DNA of 64,000 nt from Saccharothrix espanaensis DSM 44229. GTDB lineage: Bacteria > Actinomycetota > Actinomycetes > Mycobacteriales > Pseudonocardiaceae. Under the pieces are notes generated by a model that saw only the letters and a program-made list of their open reading frames with translations, had not been told where the DNA came from and made no database searches. The stretch is taken from assembly GCF_000328705.1 (NCBI RefSeq), contig NC_019673.1:4154001-4218000 (forward strand), in the 5' to 3' direction. Below are positions 42,790 through 50,974 of the stretch, one piece after another (the stretch's first letter is position 1; each line of letters opens with the position of its first letter). The position numbers and the translations under genes were made by a program.

Positions 42790-45519
42790 TCAGCCCGGCT
42801 TCGGGCAGCCGTGTTCGGTGGTGTCCGGTCCGTGGCTGTAGAGGACCCCCGTCATCAGCGCGCAGCGCGGGACGCCGGGGGTGCCGGTCACGTCGTGGAT
42901 GTCGTCGATCTTGAGGATGGCCAGGTTCCGGTTGTTGGCGATCCGGCTGGTCTGGAAGCCGATCCGGCCGGTGGTGCCCTCGAAGTCCATCTCGCGCAGC
43001 CGCTGGGCGATCGCGGCCCGGTGCGGGGTCGAGCCGCCCTTGGGTCGCAGTTCGCGGACCGCGGCGGCGAACAGGCTGGCCGTGTCGTAGAGGCCGCCGA
43101 CCCGTTCGCCCGGCCAGGGCGCGACCGGCTTCTCCTGCTCCGACAACGTCTTGTCCAGCAGGCCGCGCAGGTCGTGGTAGCCCGCGCAGAACGTGTCGAG
43201 GATGAACGGGCCGCCGGCCAGCGCGCCGGACCGGCCGGCCACGCAGTCGGCGCCCGAGAGCACGACCAGGCCGCCCATCCCGACGTAGGCCAGCGGGACG
43301 CCGTTGAACTCGTCGCTGGTCCGGCCGGGGGTGTGCGCGACGAACCGCGACACCGCGTCCGACGCCACGATCTGCGGCAGCCGCTTGGGATCGGCGCACT
43401 TGCTGCGCATCGCCCGCACGAAGTCGCCGAACTCGTCCTCGCGACCCGCGTAGAACGCGATCTGCCGGCTCGGGTCCGCGCCCTCGACGCACTCGTTCGA
43501 CGGTGCGGAGTCCGCCTCCCGCCAGTCCTGGTTGGGCGCGAGGATCTCGGCCGTCTCCGGGCGCAGCCGCATCACCTCGATCAACGAGTCGACGTACGGG
43601 TCGGGTCCGGTGCCGCCGCGGTAGATGGTGAGCTTGGTGGCCCGGGTCTGGACGGCGTAGGCGCCGACCAGCTCGGCCTGCTTGGCGTTGTCCGGCACCA
43701 ATCCGAAGTACAGCGGTGACAACGAGTCCAGCCCGACCTTGGTCAGCGAGGTGCCGACCGCCGGGATGCCGTGGTCGCCCAGTTCCCGGATCGCCGACGC
43801 GGTCTGCTCGACGCTGCGCTCGAGGCCGATCACGCCCAGGACCTTCGGATCGGCCTCGATCAGCGGCACCAGCAGGTCGCGCGCCACGGCGTGGGCGTCG
43901 CCCATCTTGCTGCCCCCGTTGGCCACGACGATCCGCAGCAGCGGTCCGTTCGTGATCCCCGCCCTGTTCAACTGCCGCTGGCGGATGAACAGCCCCTCCA
44001 GCTCCTCGGCGACCGAGTGCTCGGCGGCCGGGGCGCTCTTGTTGAACGTCAACCCGGCGAAGTAGACCAGGGTGAAGTACGGGCGGTCGGGTGCGTCTCC
44101 GTGCAGCACGGCCGCTTCGGCGTTCTGCGCGAAGACGTGCTCCTGCGCCAGCCGCAGCCGCTCGTTGCGGCCGAACACCTGGCCGGGGTTGTCGCTGTAG
44201 CCCAGGCACTGGTCCTGGCCGTCGATCTCGACCACCCGGGTGGCGATCCCGGCCGACACCGCGCCGAAGAACGCGCAGTCGGCCCGCCAGTGCCGGCTGA
44301 GCGACGCCGCCGGCCACGCCAGGGCGGCCAGCAGCACGATGACCGCCAGCACCTCGCCGACACCGCGCCGCGCGGGCCACGGCTCGCGGCGCGGCTGCTC
44401 CCACGCCTCCACGTCCCACGCGTGCCGGTCGCGGCCGGGCAGGCCCGCGCCGTCGGGCACCGACGCGGGCAGGCTCACGAACAGGTAGCGGGCGTCGTCG
44501 GCGAGCAGTTGCCGGCGGCGCGGCAGCCGGCCCTTCCAGGTGCTGAACGCCTCTTCGGCCACGTTCGGCGTCATCGGCGTGCTGGGCTGGGCCAGATCGG
44601 CGGGCAGGTCGCCGCCGGCGGTGACGAACAGCAGCGGGTCCAGCTCGCCGGTCTCGTTGCGCACCTCGTTGACCAGCCGCAGCAGCTCCCAGCCGGCCGG
44701 GTCGACGTCGTCGAGCAGCACCGGGACGTAGGTGGTCCGGCGCAGCGCCCGCCGGCGCGGCAGGAACCCGGCCCGCGTGCGGCGGTAGGCCGTGCGCAGG
44801 TCTTCGAGGAAGGCGTGCACCAGGAGCTTGCGGAACTGCTCGGGGTTCTCCGAGTCCCGCCGGTCCTTGGTGAGCCGTTCGGCGAAGGAGAAGAAGTCCG
44901 ACGAGTGCCGGGGCACCATGTAGGGCTGGCGCAGGAACCAGCGCCGCTCGCGCCCGAGCCCCGGCACCCGGTCGCGCCCCCAGTACAGGCCGACCAGCCG
45001 CCCGGCGAACTTGGTCAGCGCCATCAGCAGCTGGGCGCGGTCGCCCGCCTTCTCGGCGAGGTCGTCCACCGCGCCGAACATCCGGTGCCGGCCCCACGAG
45101 CGCAGGACGGCTTCCATCGGCCGTTCGTACTTGACCTGCTTGGGCGCGAGTTCGACACCGGTCAGGTGGTGGGCCAGTTCGTAGTGGTCGAAGCTCTTGA
45201 ACGAACTGCGGCCGAACTGCCCGCCGCGCAGCTTCCCGTGCAGCGCGTGCAGCAGCGGCAGCACGGCATCGGGGTGCTTGAGCGCGTCCGCCGGGGTGGC
45301 CAGCACGTGCGGCACCTTGGGCGTCTTGGCGGCCAGCGCCCGGTCGAGCGTGGGCAAGAACCCGTCGGCTCCCGGTTCGCGGATCAGGCACACCAGGGGC
45401 AGCGGCAGGTCGCCCCGCCGGTCGAGGTCGCCATCGCGGGCCAGCAGCCGCGGCCGCTGGATCACCATGCGGACGAGCGTCAGCAGCGCGTCGACACCGA
45501 GGAAAACCGGATTGGACAC
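42790..45519 (-). CDS. Receptor-like fusion: cytosolic domain, TM helix, PBP1-type binding domain
   Basis: A 909-aa protein. Residues 1-~390 are cytosolic, STAND/ATPase-like in arrangement (VPVLLDDVDPAGWELLRLVN resembles a Walker B strand) but with no recognisable Walker A. One membrane helix follows (VGEVLAVIVLLAALAWPAAS). The extracytoplasmic ~470 residues resemble type I periplasmic-binding proteins: LRIVVANGGSKMGDAHAVAR, VLGVIGLERSVEQTASAIRE and GIPAVGTSLTKVGLDSLSPL. It has no transporter partners, so it is more likely a sensor than a transport component. AAGGGGGAAC precedes GTG 45519. Confidence 0.8.
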   Translation of the reverse strand: MSNPVFLGVDALLTLVRMVIQRPRLLARDGDLDRRGDLPLPLVCLIREPGADGFLPTLDRALAAKTPKVPHVLATPADALKHPDAVLPLLHALHGKLRGGQFGRSSFKSFDHYELAHHLTGVELAPKQVKYERPMEAVLRSWGRHRMFGAVDDLAEKAGDRAQLLMALTKFAGRLVGLYWGRDRVPGLGRERRWFLRQPYMVPRHSSDFFSFAERLTKDRRDSENPEQFRKLLVHAFLEDLRTAYRRTRAGFLPRRRALRRTTYVPVLLDDVDPAGWELLRLVNEVRNETGELDPLLFVTAGGDLPADLAQPSTPMTPNVAEEAFSTWKGRLPRRRQLLADDARYLFVSLPASVPDGAGLPGRDRHAWDVEAWEQPRREPWPARRGVGEVLAVIVLLAALAWPAASLSRHWRADCAFFGAVSAGIATRVVEIDGQDQCLGYSDNPGQVFGRNERLRLAQEHVFAQNAEAAVLHGDAPDRPYFTLVYFAGLTFNKSAPAAEHSVAEELEGLFIRQRQLNRAGITNGPLLRIVVANGGSKMGDAHAVARDLLVPLIEADPKVLGVIGLERSVEQTASAIRELGDHGIPAVGTSLTKVGLDSLSPLYFGLVPDNAKQAELVGAYAVQTRATKLTIYRGGTGPDPYVDSLIEVMRLRPETAEILAPNQDWREADSAPSNECVEGADPSRQIAFYAGREDEFGDFVRAMRSKCADPKRLPQIVASDAVSRFVAHTPGRTSDEFNGVPLAYVGMGGLVVLSGADCVAGRSGALAGGPFILDTFCAGYHDLRGLLDKTLSEQEKPVAPWPGERVGGLYDTASLFAAAVRELRPKGGSTPHRAAIAQRLREMDFEGTTGRIGFQTSRIANNRNLAILKIDDIHDVTGTPGVPRCALMTGVLYSHGPDTTEHGCPKPG

Positions 45520-45869
45520 GTTCCCCCTTCACCCCGGCGAATTCCCCGTCACCCGGAAAGACTGCTCGCGACGCCGGGCGGAGGCCGGCACCACACCTCT
45601 TGGCGGTATCACGAAGAACCGGGAAACCGTTACAGGCCGCAAAAGTGCGTATTCCGCGCATTCGGGACCCGGTCGCGAATCTAGCGCGACCGGACGATGT
45701 GCCGCCCGTTGTTTCAGGGGATGGGGGAATTCGGCGCGACGAGGTCGCCAACGGGGAGGCCGGGGTGTGGGAGCGGCCCGCCCGCACCTGGCGACGCGAT
45801 GACCCCGGCGGTCGACCCGACGAGCGGGTGCCGGGGCCCGCAGGTGCGGGCGGGCCGGTGGCCGGGCGG
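45520..45869. other. Gene-free region with long-range hairpin
   Basis: No convincing reading frame. Between 45600 and 45680 the sequence is relatively A/T-rich and may hold the promoter of the receptor-like gene. CCCGCACCTG (45781-45790) and CAGGTGCGGG (45841-45850) are perfect 10-bp arms 50 nt apart, downstream of the subtilisin gene, and could form its terminator. Confidence 0.45.
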
Positions 45870-47033
45870 TCAGCCGCCGGGCCGGTACGCGGGGTTCACC
45901 GTCAGGAGCCGGTTCGGCGATCCCCTCGGGTCGGACACCACGCTCTTGGTCGAGTCGTTCACCAGCGCGGTCGCCACCTGGGCGGGCGTCAGCGCCGGGT
46001 TGACCGACAGCAGCAACGCGGCCGCACCGGAGACGTGCGGTGTCGCCATGGACGTGCCGGACAGGTCTCCGGAGTCCGTGTCGCTGCCGTTGTACGCCGA
46101 GGTGATGCTGTCACCCGGCGCGAACAGGTCCACGCAGGTGCCGTAGTTGGAGAAGTACGCCCGGCGGTCGGTCCAGTCGCTCGCGGCCGCGGTCAACGCC
46201 TCCCGCACCCGTGACGGCGAGTGCCGGCACGCGTCGTCGGACTCGTTGCCCGCGGCCACCACGGCCACCACGCCATCGGCGATGGTCCGCCGCACGGCGT
46301 CCTCGATGACCTGGTCCGGCGCATCACCGCCCAGGCTCATGTTGGCCACCGCCGGACCGGACACGTGGTTGCCGACCACCCAGTCCAACGCCTCCGCGAC
46401 GTCCTCGCTGCTGCCGTTGCCGCCGCAGTCGAACACCTTCGCCGAGACCAACTTGACGTTCTTGGCCACACCGTAGGACTGCCCGCCGACGGTCCCGGCG
46501 ACGTGCGTGCCGTGCCCGTGGCAGTCGACGTTCTGGTTGTCCACGGTGTTCGTGCCCCACACCGCGCGCCCGCCGAAGTCCCGGTGGCTGACCCGGACCC
46601 CGGTGTCGACCACGTACACGGTGACGTTCGACGCCGTGTTGGGGTACCGGTAGTTGTCGTCCAACGGCAACCGCCGCTGGTCGACCCGGTCCAGTCCCCA
46701 CGACGGCGGGTCGCGCTGTTCGCCGGTCACTCTCACCCGCTGGTTCTGCTGCACGTACGACACCGCCGGGTCGGCGGCGAGCCGCCGTGCGTCCCGGGCC
46801 GTCATGCGTGCCGAGAACCCTGGGAAAACATGGGAAAACGTGGTGACGACGGTGGCGGAGTACCGGTCCGCCAAGTCGTTCGCCGCGCGTTCCCCCTTGA
46901 GCACCACCACATAGCTGCCGTCGATCGCACCGGGAGCGTCGGCTCCCAGCACATCGGCCGTCGCGACCGGTGCACCACCCACCAGCCCACCGGCCACCAC
47001 CGCGGTGGCCGCCAACCAGGATCTCGTCCTCAT
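45870..47033 (-). CDS. Secreted subtilisin-like serine protease (S8)
   Basis: A 387-aa extracellular protease. Signal peptide MRTRSWLAATAVVAGGLVGG, an inhibitor I9-type propeptide (SYVVVLKGERAANDLADRYS to VSYVQQNQ), then a catalytic domain with Asp143 in VYVVDTGV, His174 in CHGHGTHVAG and Ser in SGTSMATPHVSG. Cysteines at CHGH and DCGGNG suggest a proteinase K-like subgroup with disulfides. Length is minimal, with no extra C-terminal domain. CACAGGAGGTGCG gives an excellent ribosome site. Confidence 0.95.
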   Translation of the reverse strand: MRTRSWLAATAVVAGGLVGGAPVATADVLGADAPGAIDGSYVVVLKGERAANDLADRYSATVVTTFSHVFPGFSARMTARDARRLAADPAVSYVQQNQRVRVTGEQRDPPSWGLDRVDQRRLPLDDNYRYPNTASNVTVYVVDTGVRVSHRDFGGRAVWGTNTVDNQNVDCHGHGTHVAGTVGGQSYGVAKNVKLVSAKVFDCGGNGSSEDVAEALDWVVGNHVSGPAVANMSLGGDAPDQVIEDAVRRTIADGVVAVVAAGNESDDACRHSPSRVREALTAAASDWTDRRAYFSNYGTCVDLFAPGDSITSAYNGSDTDSGDLSGTSMATPHVSGAAALLLSVNPALTPAQVATALVNDSTKSVVSDPRGSPNRLLTVNPAYRPGG

Positions 47034-47535
47034 CGCACCTCCTGTGCGTCTTCCGGACTTCTCGGCAGGCTAGGGCGGTCCGGCGGCCCCGTGACAAGAC
47101 CGGCGGGACGATTGCTCCGCGTCCGATCGGAAATGAAGCCGAACGGTCGCGCTACCAACGTCCGGCATCCGCGTCGAATGGCCGCCGGTCGCGGTTTTTC
47201 ACGCTGTTGTCCGAAAACGGCGCTGTTTCGGGAGTCGGACAGCGGCTGCTGGCGCACCCGGTCGTTCCACTGTGGCCGGTCGTGCCGGTGGCGCTCCGAC
47301 CGAGTGGCTACAGCGCTGGTGGGAACGGAGATCAGGGTGGGCGACTACCCGGCCGCACATGCCGCGGACGGGTACGCGCAGGTCCGGCGGCTGTCGACGG
47401 TCGAACCCCAGGTGACCGGCACCATGCGGGCCGAGATCGGAAGCAGGGCGAACTGGTCGTCAAAACCGGCCATCGTCGCCTGCGCGTTCGCCGACCAGCG
47501 TCGGGGTGTGGGTCGGAAAGTCGGACCTGACGGCG
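47034..47535. other. Intergenic region with possible gene remnant
   Basis: 502 bp without an intact gene. On the plus strand from about 47320 a stretch reads GTEIRVGDYPAAHAADGYAQ and continues ~60 codons with G/C-ending codons, but has no homologue I recognise and stops at 47552; it may be debris. TGTCCGA (47208-47214) and TCGGACA (47235-47241) form a 7-bp dyad that may belong to the subtilisin promoter. Confidence 0.35.
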
Positions 47536-48252
47536 TCACTCGTGGTGGGTGAGCGACGCGCAGTCGGGCTCGTCGGGCAGCAAGGGGCGCAGCCGCACGC
47601 GGTAAGTGACCCCTTCGCTCGTCCACGAGGTGTCCGACCGGATGTCACGGACCTCCGCCGCGTCGTACACCGCGCAACGTCCCGCGTTGAACGGGATGCC
47701 CTCGGTCAGCGGTCGCAACGGCCACGCGGGGCCCGCCGGGTCCGACGACGCCCCTGCCACCACGGCGACGCGTTGCGGCCGGTAGCGCTCGTAGGACGAG
47801 GACAGGTCCAGCGCCACGGCCCGCACGACGTCCCCGGCCTCGCCCGAGTCCTCCGGGTCGGGCGCGGTGACGCGGGTGACCGACCGGCCGGTGTCGGTGC
47901 CGAACACGACCTCCAGCACCGACGCGTCGGGTGCCTGCACGTCGAACGTCCGGGCCGTCGCCAGCCCGGCCGAGCGCGCCCGGCCGTACACGCGGTCGAA
48001 CTCCTCCTGGGTGAGGTGGTACTCGCGGGGCGCGTCGCCGTCGGCGGCGATCAGCGTGCGGTCGCCGTAGAGCACGAACTCCGGGAACGTGACGGTGCCC
48101 GACGGGAGCGGCCCGCCCCCGTACTGCTCGACGCGCAGTGCGACCGCCTTACCGGACGGTGGCGCGGCGGCGGACTGGCAGCCGGCGGCGAGCACCACGA
48201 CGACGGCGACGACGGAGAGAGTTCTCACGGTCACAGGACGGTCCGGGCGCAC
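47536..48252 (-). CDS. Putative lipoprotein of unknown function
   Basis: A 238-aa protein (shorter if GTG 48228 is used) with a lipoprotein signal: TLSVVAVVVVLAAGC. The mature part begins QSAAAPPSGKAVALRVEQYG and is rich in beta strands, with YGDRTLIAADGD and EEFDRVYGRARSAGLATA. No family recognised. Two cysteines near the C-terminus (NAGRCAVYD and EPDCASL) may pair. It sits between subtilisin and metalloprotease genes on the same strand; no operon overlap. GGAGG lies 12 nt before GTG 48252. Confidence 0.75.
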   Translation of the reverse strand: MRPDRPVTVRTLSVVAVVVVLAAGCQSAAAPPSGKAVALRVEQYGGGPLPSGTVTFPEFVLYGDRTLIAADGDAPREYHLTQEEFDRVYGRARSAGLATARTFDVQAPDASVLEVVFGTDTGRSVTRVTAPDPEDSGEAGDVVRAVALDLSSSYERYRPQRVAVVAGASSDPAGPAWPLRPLTEGIPFNAGRCAVYDAAEVRDIRSDTSWTSEGVTYRVRLRPLLPDEPDCASLTHHE

Positions 48253-48324
48253 GATGTGGTTGCACCTCCAGGGGAAGCAGGCGGTGCCGGCCGGGGGAGC
48301 GGTCCCCGGCCGGCACCGGCGTGG

Positions 48325-50655
48325 TCAGGCGCGGCTGAGCGTGTAGACGCCCGCTCCGCCCCGGTTGACCAGCACGACCCCGTAACAGCCGGTGGACGTG
48401 GCCTCGTGGGTCAACGTCTCCGGCTGACCCGGCCCCTGCCCACCGGCCTGCGCCACGGCCGCCGCGCGGTTCTGCACGAAACTGGCCGGCTGGTCCGGGT
48501 TCGACGCCAGCAGGAACAGTTCCGCGTCCTGCCCGCCGTCGGACGGGGTCGCGGTCAGCGTGATCCGCTGCTGCGGCGTGACACCGCAGACGTCCCGCAC
48601 CGCCACCACGTCATTCGCGCCCATCGCGATCTGCGCGCTGGACGCGGGCGGCAGCTGGCTCGCGCCCTGGGCGAGCTGGATCTGGTACTCGCCGTGCCCG
48701 GACACCGCGCGGACCTGGGGGAAGTACTCGCCCAGCGGCCGCCGGTTGGAGTCGATCGCCACGAAGTTAACGATGTCGGGCCCCAGCGTGCTCGACGCCA
48801 GCTGCTGGTTCAGCTCGCGGTTGCCGAACACGGTCAGGTCGTAGCGCGCGCCCGTCGGCGGCCGCACCGCCACCGCCGACCAGAACACCGTCGTGGTGCG
48901 GAACCGGTAGTTGTGCGGTGTCGTGGGCTCCGGCCTGGTCAGCGCCTGGTTGTCGGCCAACGGGTTGCGGTAGTCGTAGTCGATCGTGCTCTGGTAGAGG
49001 CTGCCCTGCGGGCCGTCGGACACGTCGAACTGGTCCTGGCCGCGTTGCCGCCAGTACTCGTTGAACGTGGTGGACCGGTGGTTCAGGAACGTCTCCCACA
49101 GCCGGTTCGGCGCGCCTTCGCCGTAGGAGTCCCAGTACCGCTCGGGGTTCTGGTCGGCGAGGTCGATCAGCGCGCCCGCCACCCGGCCCTCGACGGCGTC
49201 GCCGTTGTCCCAGTTCTCGGTGCCCAGCGTCGACCCCCAGGTCGGCGTCTCCAGCGGCACCTCGAACCCCGGCCCGCCGACGTAGCGCGGGTCGTTGAAG
49301 ACCGCCGCCTGGTACCAGTCGGCGAAGCCCTCCGTCCACGCGCACGTCTGGTGCGAGATGCGGTGCAGGAAGTGCGGGCTGCAGTTCTCGGTGCGCGGGT
49401 AGTTGTCCTCGTAGACCTCGTCCATCACCGCGTGGCCCAGTTCGTGCACCACCACGGACCGGAAGTTCGGGTCGTCGGCCCGCAGGTACACCCTGTTCTG
49501 CTCGGTCCGGTAGAACGCGCCCTCGGTCGAGGTGGGCGTCCACCGGAACTGCACGACCCGGCAGTTGGTGTGCCGGGCGTCCCAGCAGTCGCCGGGCGTC
49601 CAGTTCTTCGCGTCGTTGACCTCGTCGAACGCGTGCAGCGCGCGCATCAGGTTGCCGTCCACCGGGTTGAGCGCCCCCAGGTCGACGGTCGCGCCGTTGC
49701 CGATGCGCGGGATGTCCCGGCTGACGAACGCGTACGGGTCGTTGTCGCCGTCCACCACCGACCACTTGCCGTTCTCGGCAACGAATCGGACATAGACGTC
49801 GGCACCGGCCGCCGCGGTCGAGCACACCCGGTACGCGCCGTTCTCGTCGGTGATGTCGGAGGTGAGCAGTTGCGGCCCGACGAACGTGCGCCGCCACAGC
49901 TGCACCTGGAAGTTCGCCGACGGGTGCCACTGGCTGTTCTGGTCCTGGTAGCGCCACGAGCCGCGCACGCAGGTCAGCGCCTGCGCCTGCTGGTCCGCCG
50001 GGATCTCGGCGGGCTTGGCCAGCCCGGCGGTGCCGACCGACTTGTGCGGCAGGTGCGGCGTCGCGCGGGTGACGGCCACCGCCGGGCCGGCCGTGGCCGC
50101 GTTGACCTCGGCCTCCCGGTAGCCCTGGAACGACTCGGCCCGCGTCGCGCCGACCGTGACGGCCAGGCTCCCGGACGCCGTGTCGAGCTGGCCGCGGGTC
50201 GCGCCCACGACGGCCGCCCGGACCGGTGCCGCGCCCGGGGCCACCGCCACCACGGTCCCGGTCAGCGACACCTTCTGTCCACTGTGGAGTTTCAGCGCAC
50301 CCGAAGCGCGTTCGACCGCGCCGCCGGCCTCGGGTGACGCGCCGGTGACGCGGGCCGTGGAGAACCCCTCGGGCGCGCGGTCCCAGCGCAGCGTGGTGGG
50401 CAGGTCGACGGTCACCGCGACCTCGCCGACGTCGGCCTGCGCGGCGACCTCGACGCTGATCGCGGCGGTGCCACCGACCTCGGGCACGGTCGGCAGGTCG
50501 ATGCCGACCTGCACGCAGTGCGCGCGTTCCCCCTGGACGAACGCGCACTTCTCGACGTTGCCCGGTTGGGCCGCGTGCGCGGCCGGCACCACGGTGGGTG
50601 CGAGCGCAGCGATCACCACGGCCACTACGGGCAGGATTGATCTACGTAACAACAC
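48325..50655 (-). CDS. Secreted zinc metalloprotease (HExxH)
   Basis: A 776-aa exported protein. The signal peptide LLRRSILPVVAVVIAALAPT ends near PAAHA. The N-terminal third consists of beta-rich surface-type domains; the catalytic centre is VVVHELGHAVMDEVYEDN with a downstream glutamate in TEGFADWYQA, the arrangement of gluzincin-type peptidases. The C-terminal region (VRAVSGHGEYQIQLAQ to GVVLVNRGGAGVYTLSRA) resembles a jelly-roll binding domain. AGGGGGATAT precedes GTG 50655. Calling it a protease is by motif; the substrate is unknown. Confidence 0.85.
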   Translation of the reverse strand: MLLRRSILPVVAVVIAALAPTVVPAAHAAQPGNVEKCAFVQGERAHCVQVGIDLPTVPEVGGTAAISVEVAAQADVGEVAVTVDLPTTLRWDRAPEGFSTARVTGASPEAGGAVERASGALKLHSGQKVSLTGTVVAVAPGAAPVRAAVVGATRGQLDTASGSLAVTVGATRAESFQGYREAEVNAATAGPAVAVTRATPHLPHKSVGTAGLAKPAEIPADQQAQALTCVRGSWRYQDQNSQWHPSANFQVQLWRRTFVGPQLLTSDITDENGAYRVCSTAAAGADVYVRFVAENGKWSVVDGDNDPYAFVSRDIPRIGNGATVDLGALNPVDGNLMRALHAFDEVNDAKNWTPGDCWDARHTNCRVVQFRWTPTSTEGAFYRTEQNRVYLRADDPNFRSVVVHELGHAVMDEVYEDNYPRTENCSPHFLHRISHQTCAWTEGFADWYQAAVFNDPRYVGGPGFEVPLETPTWGSTLGTENWDNGDAVEGRVAGALIDLADQNPERYWDSYGEGAPNRLWETFLNHRSTTFNEYWRQRGQDQFDVSDGPQGSLYQSTIDYDYRNPLADNQALTRPEPTTPHNYRFRTTTVFWSAVAVRPPTGARYDLTVFGNRELNQQLASSTLGPDIVNFVAIDSNRRPLGEYFPQVRAVSGHGEYQIQLAQGASQLPPASSAQIAMGANDVVAVRDVCGVTPQQRITLTATPSDGGQDAELFLLASNPDQPASFVQNRAAAVAQAGGQGPGQPETLTHEATSTGCYGVVLVNRGGAGVYTLSRA

Positions 50656-50858
50656 ATATCCCCCTGACGAAGGCGAAAACCGGGTTGCGGCGTCGCTTCG
50701 GCATAGTGCGTCACCGTGCGAAGACTGGACGATCGCTGCACGGCAGCGCAGTTCTGTCGCTCCACCCCCCGGTTTGAGCGTCGGCTGCGGAAGAGAACGT
50801 CGCAGCGGGCAAAGACTATCAGCGCGCGTCAACCCCTTGGTGGAGTACTGCCGGAAAA

Positions 50859-50875
50859 TTCCCTCCCACAGGGAA
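50859..50875 (-). terminator. Small hairpin with T run
   Basis: Read on the minus strand, TTCCCT-N5-AGGGAA is followed by TTTTCC, resembling a short factor-independent terminator downstream of the XRE-NB-ARC-TPR gene ending at 50975. The remaining 50656-50974 gap has no gene; TCCACAGTGGA (50885-50895) is a second small palindrome. Confidence 0.5.
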
Positions 50876-50974
50876 AAACAACCGTCCACAGTGGAGTTAT
50901 CTGATGGCGGGCTCGTCTTGGGCACCGCAGCCCGCAGCCGGTGTTGTCTGCGGTCGTGGAGTGGACTCGGTGCG

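Noticed and set aside
42790..45519. Branched-chain amino acid ABC transporter operon
   Set aside because: Only a binding-protein-like domain fused to a membrane and cytosolic region is present, without permease or ATPase genes.
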